Source of the DNA: a bacterium
GTDB taxonomy: Bacteria > Patescibacteriota > Patescibacteriia > UBA1558 > GWA2-36-10
Direction of reading: 5' to 3'
Length of the DNA stretch: 37,132 nucleotides
Assembly (NCBI GenBank): GCA_018653315.1
Contig: JABIAL010000015.1
Location: 1-37,132, forward strand
The translations under genes and the position numbers were made by a program. Shown here piece after piece: positions 34,216 through 37,132 of the stretch (position 1 is the stretch's first letter; each line of letters starts with the position of its first letter). Under the pieces are notes generated by a model. That model had not been told where the DNA came from. It did no database searches and saw nothing but the letters and a program-made list of their open reading frames with translations.

Positions 34216-34274
34216 ATTGTTTTTTGTATTTAATTTTAATTTATAACGACAATGTATGCGAAAATGTGATTGAT

Positions 34275-35477
34275 TTATTGATTCATCTTATCAAAAACTT
34301 GTTTCATCTTTTTTGCAATAATGTCCCAGTTATATTTTTCGGATACTAATTTTTGTCCAGCGATTTTAATCTGGTTATATAAATCTTGATTATCTATATA
34401 TTTTTCAACAGCTTGAGCAATCGATGATGAATTGTTAATTTTACAAAATAAACCCGTTTTCTCATCAGTCAAAAAATCTGGGATACCACCTATTTCTGTG
34501 CCAATTATTGGCGTACCAACTAACATAGACTCCAAAAAAGAATTACCTAAACCCTCAGATAAAGACGGTCGAATAAATATATCTGCTATTTGTAAATACT
34601 TAGGCAGATCCGTATGATCAAGATGTCCCAAAAAAATAACATTATCTGTTACGCCTAATTTTTGAACTAAATTTCTTAGTTCAAATTCATCCGAACCACT
34701 ACCAAGTAATAACAATTTTACATCTATACCACTTTTATATAACAAAAAATTAACCGCTTTAATTAAATCATCTAAACCATTTTTGCTCACTAAACGAGAA
34801 ACTGAAATTAAAATGATTTCATCTTCTAAACCCAAATGTTGTTTTAAATCTAATTTTCCAGCCAAAGGCTGGTCAGCCTCTGGCTGATCTTCCTCATATG
34901 ATTTTGTTTGAAAAACTTCTAAATCAACACCATTTGGGATTAAAATAATTTCTCCTTTATTGCCCATCTGGCGAGAACGTTTACCAAGATAATTACTAAT
35001 TACCTGGGTCAATTTTGCTCGACGATAAACACGTTTGTACCAAAAACTCCACCACCAAGTACGTTTTTTTAAAAATGTATCACTATCGCCACTTTGTAAT
35101 GTCAAAAGATACGGCACTCTGGTTTTATACCTAAAAAATAAAGAAGTAGCTCCAGCGTAAAAAGCCATAATACTCCATACGAAATCAAATTTAACCATTT
35201 TATGCAAACGCAAAGCATAACGAAAGGCTCTTAAAGGATAGAGATATTTATCTATCTTTTTACCCTTGCCTACACGTCGCACATTAATATTGCCTATTTT
35301 TTCTTCATCAGGCCAATTAGTATCAAATTTATTAGTAATCAAATAATAATCAAAATCGGGATTACGATCAGTAATCTCCTTAACTGCAACTTCAGCTCCA
35401 CCAATAAATGGATAATAAGCCACGGAAAATATTAATATTTTTTTTACCCCGTTAGATACGGGTTGATTTTTATTCAT
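34275..35477 (-). CDS. GT4-family glycosyltransferase with an inserted repeat peptide
   Basis: This is a 400-residue GT-B enzyme. N-terminal: FSVAYYPFIGGAEVAVKEI (GGAE loop). C-terminal: ISVSRLVSKNGLDDLIKAV, LLLLGSGSDEFELRNLV, FLGHLDHTDLPKYLQIADIFIRPSLSEGLGNSFLESM (E-x7-E) and TEIGGIPDFL. Between NGVDLEVFQ and LGLEDEI, where the two Rossmann domains join, lies DQPEADQPLAG, encoded by a GC-rich repeat at 34858-34889. The insertion keeps frame and lies in a surface loop, so the enzyme is probably active. The start overlaps a 15-codon open frame in an ATGA junction. The donor sugar is unknown. Confidence 0.9.
   Translation of the reverse strand: MNKNQPVSNGVKKILIFSVAYYPFIGGAEVAVKEITDRNPDFDYYLITNKFDTNWPDEEKIGNINVRRVGKGKKIDKYLYPLRAFRYALRLHKMVKFDFVWSIMAFYAGATSLFFRYKTRVPYLLTLQSGDSDTFLKKRTWWWSFWYKRVYRRAKLTQVISNYLGKRSRQMGNKGEIILIPNGVDLEVFQTKSYEEDQPEADQPLAGKLDLKQHLGLEDEIILISVSRLVSKNGLDDLIKAVNFLLYKSGIDVKLLLLGSGSDEFELRNLVQKLGVTDNVIFLGHLDHTDLPKYLQIADIFIRPSLSEGLGNSFLESMLVGTPIIGTEIGGIPDFLTDEKTGLFCKINNSSSIAQAVEKYIDNQDLYNQIKIAGQKLVSEKYNWDIIAKKMKQVFDKMNQ
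34858..34889. repeat. GC-rich double-hairpin repeat inserted in frame in a coding sequence
   Basis: Two adjacent hairpins are present, CCAGCC-aaa-GGCTGG (34858-34872) and TCAGCC-tct-GGCTGA (34873-34887), followed by tc. On the coding strand these are two 15-nt copies, GATCAGCCAGAGGCT and GACCAGCCTTTGGCT, encoding DQPEA and DQPLA. The block is about 60% G+C, well above the surrounding gene. Confidence 0.8.
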
Positions 35478-35521
35478 ATACTAACACTGGCAAATCTTCT
35501 CAACTTTGCATTCTTCTTCAT
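35474..35521 (-). CDS. Possible 15-residue leader peptide
   Basis: This is an ATG-to-TGA frame (MKKNAKLRRFASVSI) whose stop overlaps the start of the glycosyltransferase at 35477 in an ATGA junction, the same geometry as confirmed gene pairs here. It is basic, without a membrane segment. It could couple translation or be chance. Confidence 0.25.
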   Translation of the reverse strand: MKKNAKLRRFASVSI

Positions 35522-35573
35522 TTTTTATACAAACTTTGAATATAAGTATAAATTTAAACACATAAAACAAAAT

Positions 35574-36557
35574 CTACACCTCGCTAATTACATCAAAACC
35601 CTTAAAACTACCTGTTAAGGCTAGCCCTATAATCTTTCCTTTGACTAATTTTTTTTCTCTTATTTTTTTAGCTATTTGATTAAAAGTGGCTCCGGAACCA
35701 ACTGCATCATCGATTAATAAAATATTATTAAAAACTTTATTTTCACCTAAAAAAATAGTCTTATCTACATTATTAATTCTATCTTTTAATTTACTTAAAG
35801 TTTTTTGTGGTACAGTAATTTCAGTGTTGACCTTAACAATGTTTATTTTTGGTAATTTAAAAGAAAACTTTTTTTCTAATTCTTTTTGTAATTGAATATT
35901 TCTAGCAACAGTAGGAGGGACAAAAGATACAGCATCAATTTTAGCAATCTTAATTAAATTTAAAACTGGCTGTTCTATAATTTGAAAAATTTTATTGATT
36001 AACTCTCTATTCTGTGATTGTTTCGCATAAAGCAATAATGAACCTAATTTAGTTTTACCAAATCTTTCTATACTATAAAAATCAAGATAATAAACCTGAT
36101 CTATATAAACTTGTTCAAAAGATTGTTTAAATTTCTCTAACCCTGAAATCAATCCTGTTTCATTATTTTTAAATTTATTATATTTATCTAATGTTTTAAC
36201 GTAATCACTTACTGTTTTTTCTACTGGTAAATTATTATGCTCACACCAATAATTAAATCCCTTTACTCCAGCTAAAAAATCTCCATTGGGTGTAATAAAT
36301 AAATAATTTTTTTCTATAATATCAGCATTATTTTTATCTGAAATAGTAATATTCTTAAAATTTGAGAATGTTTTAATCGTATAAAAAACATTCGGAGGTG
36401 TGCCAGTTTTACTTAAAATCTCTTGCTCTAACAATTTTTTTAATTGTCTAAAAACTGCTTGCTTGCTAATTTCAAGATAAGAAACCAAATCATTTGGCCT
36501 AACGCTTTTATTTTTTCTAACAAAATTAACGATTTTTTGTGCTGTGTTAGTTGTCAT
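35574..36557 (-). CDS. Winged-helix regulator fused to a ComFC-like phosphoribosyltransferase domain
   Basis: This is a 327-residue protein. Residues 1-62 form a winged helix (AQKIVNFVRKNKSVRPNDLV, then YLEISKQAVFRQLKKLLEQ, then LSKTGTPPNVFYTI). Residues ~75-130 are an unrecognised segment (YLFITPNGDFLAGVKGFNYW, then LPVEKTVSDYVKTLDKY). The C-terminal half is a phosphoribosyltransferase fold with FVPP and the PRPP-binding loop ILLIDDAVGSGATF (about 279-292), similar to ComFC. The pairing of wHTH and PRT recalls PurR of Bacillus, suggesting DNA binding tuned by PRPP or a nucleotide; that is inference. The start is the ATG at 36557; the longer TTG form would run into the operator. It probably represses its own promoter through the palindrome at 36575-36599. 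Confidence 0.82.
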   Translation of the reverse strand: MTTNTAQKIVNFVRKNKSVRPNDLVSYLEISKQAVFRQLKKLLEQEILSKTGTPPNVFYTIKTFSNFKNITISDKNNADIIEKNYLFITPNGDFLAGVKGFNYWCEHNNLPVEKTVSDYVKTLDKYNKFKNNETGLISGLEKFKQSFEQVYIDQVYYLDFYSIERFGKTKLGSLLLYAKQSQNRELINKIFQIIEQPVLNLIKIAKIDAVSFVPPTVARNIQLQKELEKKFSFKLPKINIVKVNTEITVPQKTLSKLKDRINNVDKTIFLGENKVFNNILLIDDAVGSGATFNQIAKKIREKKLVKGKIIGLALTGSFKGFDVISEV

Positions 36558-36574
36558 ATTTTTATAGTTTACTA

Positions 36575-36599
36575 TTGATAGTTTACTGTAAACTATCAA
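36575..36599. promoter_or_regulatory. 25-bp perfect palindromic operator
   Basis: Half-sites TTGATAGTTTAC and GTAAACTATCAA surround a central t at 36587. A third direct half-copy, ATAGTTTACT, lies at 36564-36573, 14 bp from the equivalent bases. The palindrome covers the -10 region and most of the spacer of the promoter for the regulator gene, as expected for an autorepressor. Confidence 0.8.
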
Positions 36600-36608
36600 C
36601 TATGTCAA
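36580..36608 (-). promoter_or_regulatory. Promoter of the wHTH-phosphoribosyltransferase gene
   Basis: On the minus strand consensus TTGACA (36608-36603) and TAAACT (36585-36580) are spaced 17 bp, giving a leader of about 16 nt before the ATG at 36557. The operator palindrome overlaps the -10 and spacer. Confidence 0.7.
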
Positions 36609-36708
36609 TAAACCTCCTCTTATTTCCTAAATACTCTAAAATTATAACAAATTTAAAGGAAAATAACAATCTAAATTTTTACTAATATTAGCCAAAATTA
36701 ATAAAATA

Positions 36709-36755
36709 TTATTCACGACATTTTCATTACTATTCACGACATTTTTTGATCAAAA
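36709..36755. repeat. 47-bp repeat, copy 1 (two TATTCACGACATTTT elements plus palindrome)
   Basis: Elements TATTCACGACATTTT begin at 36710 and 36731, 21 bp apart, followed by the palindrome TTTTGATCAAAA (36744-36755). It matches copy 2 at 46 of 47 positions. Confidence 0.9.
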
Positions 36756-36783
36756 TATAATAAAAGCTAATAAAATAAGAGGT

Positions 36784-36830
36784 TTATTCACGACATTTTC
36801 ATTGCTATTCACGACATTTTTTGATCAAAA
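36784..36830. repeat. 47-bp repeat, copy 2
   Basis: Elements TATTCACGACATTTT begin at 36785 and 36806, 21 bp apart, followed by TTTTGATCAAAA (36819-36830). It differs from copy 1 only at the purine in CATTRCTATT. A 28-bp AT-rich spacer separates the copies. Confidence 0.9.
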
Positions 36831-36834
36831 ACAC

Positions 36835-36866
36835 TATAATTCTCTTGTTTTATTAGTCTATATAAT
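36835..36866 (+). promoter_or_regulatory. Candidate -10 boxes for the rightmost glycosyltransferase gene
   Basis: TATAAT occurs at 36835-36840 and 36861-36866 upstream of the ATG at 36880; neither has a strong -35 box at proper spacing. If the first is used, the second 47-bp repeat would occupy the -35 zone, suggesting activator dependence or repression. A further TATAAT at 36871-36876 is too close to the ATG. Confidence 0.35.
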
Positions 36867-36879
36867 ATATTATAATACT

Positions 36880-37132
36880 ATGATAAAAGACAAAAACATA
36901 AAAGGCAAAAAAATCCTCTACCTAGTCACTCAGACAAAATGGGGTGGAGCACAAAAATATGCGCTAGAATTAGCCCAATATTTCAGTAAAAACAATGAAG
37001 TTCATATTGCTTTTGGCGAAATAAATGATCAAAATCCAAAATTCTTGGCTTTGGCCAAAAAAATGAAAATCAAAACCATTCCAATCCAAAATCTCAAAAG
37101 AAAAATCGAACCAAAAAAAGAAATATCTGCCG
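36880..37132 (+). CDS. GT4-family glycosyltransferase, N-terminal part
   Basis: The open frame starts at the ATG at 36880-36882 and runs off the right edge; 84 residues are visible. KKILYLVTQTKWGGAQKYALELA contains the GGAQ glycine loop at the start of GT4 enzymes. It reads away from the repeat array and the HTH regulator, so that region may control it. The leader is AT-rich with no Shine-Dalgarno sequence. Confidence 0.85.
   Translation, partial: MIKDKNIKGKKILYLVTQTKWGGAQKYALELAQYFSKNNEVHIAFGEINDQNPKFLALAKKMKIKTIPIQNLKRKIEPKKEISA

Noticed and set aside
34858-34889. Frameshift or pseudogene in the GT4 gene
   Set aside because: The inserted block is a multiple of three, and all GT4 motifs on both sides stay in one frame.
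36558-36599. Extended N-terminus of the HTH-phosphoribosyltransferase protein
   Set aside because: It would need a TTG start inside the operator palindrome and upstream of the predicted transcription start.
36709-36830. CRISPR array
   Set aside because: There are only two long repeat copies, the inner elements are identical in spacing and carry the same internal sequence, and no cas genes are near. The pattern fits protein-binding iterons better.

Overview
The window is AT-rich (roughly 30% G+C by eye), almost fully coding and densely packed, with most gaps under 15 nt and many ATGA, TGATG or TAATG junctions. The gene repertoire, the compact operons, the near absence of Shine-Dalgarno sequences and the large prepilin-like proteins with DUF2341 and LamG modules all suggest a Candidate Phyla Radiation (Patescibacteria, Parcubacteria-like) genome. 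This placement is an inference; there is no rRNA or other phylogenetic marker in the window.

Region 1 (1-12171, minus strand) is one long operon that reads, in transcription order: a methyl-accepting chemotaxis-type receptor with no external sensor domain, CheW, CheA, a response regulator with a zinc-ribbon tail, the type IV pilus assembly ATPase PilB, the platform protein PilC, three large prepilins carrying lectin-like or propeller-like domains, and a PilX-like protein that runs off the left edge. It looks like a self-contained chemosensory type IV pilus system in which signalling genes directly precede the pilus motor and putative adhesive minor pilins.

Region 2 (12172-16372) holds a hairpin terminator, a perfect GC-rich 20-bp palindrome and two tandem paralogous Wzy_C/O-antigen-ligase-type membrane proteins with TPR-like tails on the minus strand. 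A divergent promoter pair separates them from region 3.

Region 3 (16373-36557) is a surface-glycan factory. A plus-strand operon encodes a glycan-initiating phosphoglycosyl transferase, a WbpP-like sugar epimerase and a flippase, and ends in a terminator shared with the convergent operon. A minus-strand operon (26272 down to 19959) encodes two GT4 glycosyltransferases, two methyltransferases, a FemAB/GNAT-like transferase, a polysaccharide deacetylase-like protein and a CDP-alcohol phosphotransferase. Divergent from it, a small plus-strand pair encodes a TagD-like cytidylyltransferase and a second CDP-alcohol phosphotransferase. A further minus-strand run (35477 down to 27643) has four GT4 enzymes, a dolichol-phosphate-mannose-synthase-like GT2, a methyltransferase and a GT-C-like polytopic protein. 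Together they could initiate, extend, decorate (phospho-alcohol, methyl, acyl), flip and ligate a surface glycan, possibly including glycans on the pilins of region 1.

Region 4 (35574-37132) has a winged-helix/phosphoribosyltransferase fusion whose own promoter is covered by a perfect 25-bp palindrome, then a non-coding stretch with two near-identical 47-bp repeats (four copies of a TATTCACGACATTTT element), then the start of another GT4 glycosyltransferase leaving the right edge.

The observations most worth a second look are the chemosensory/pilus operon with lectin-type pilins, the repeat array at 36709-36830, the self-regulating HTH-phosphoribosyltransferase fusion, the in-frame palindromic insertion inside a glycosyltransferase gene, and the Asp-to-His change shared by both CDP-alcohol transferases.
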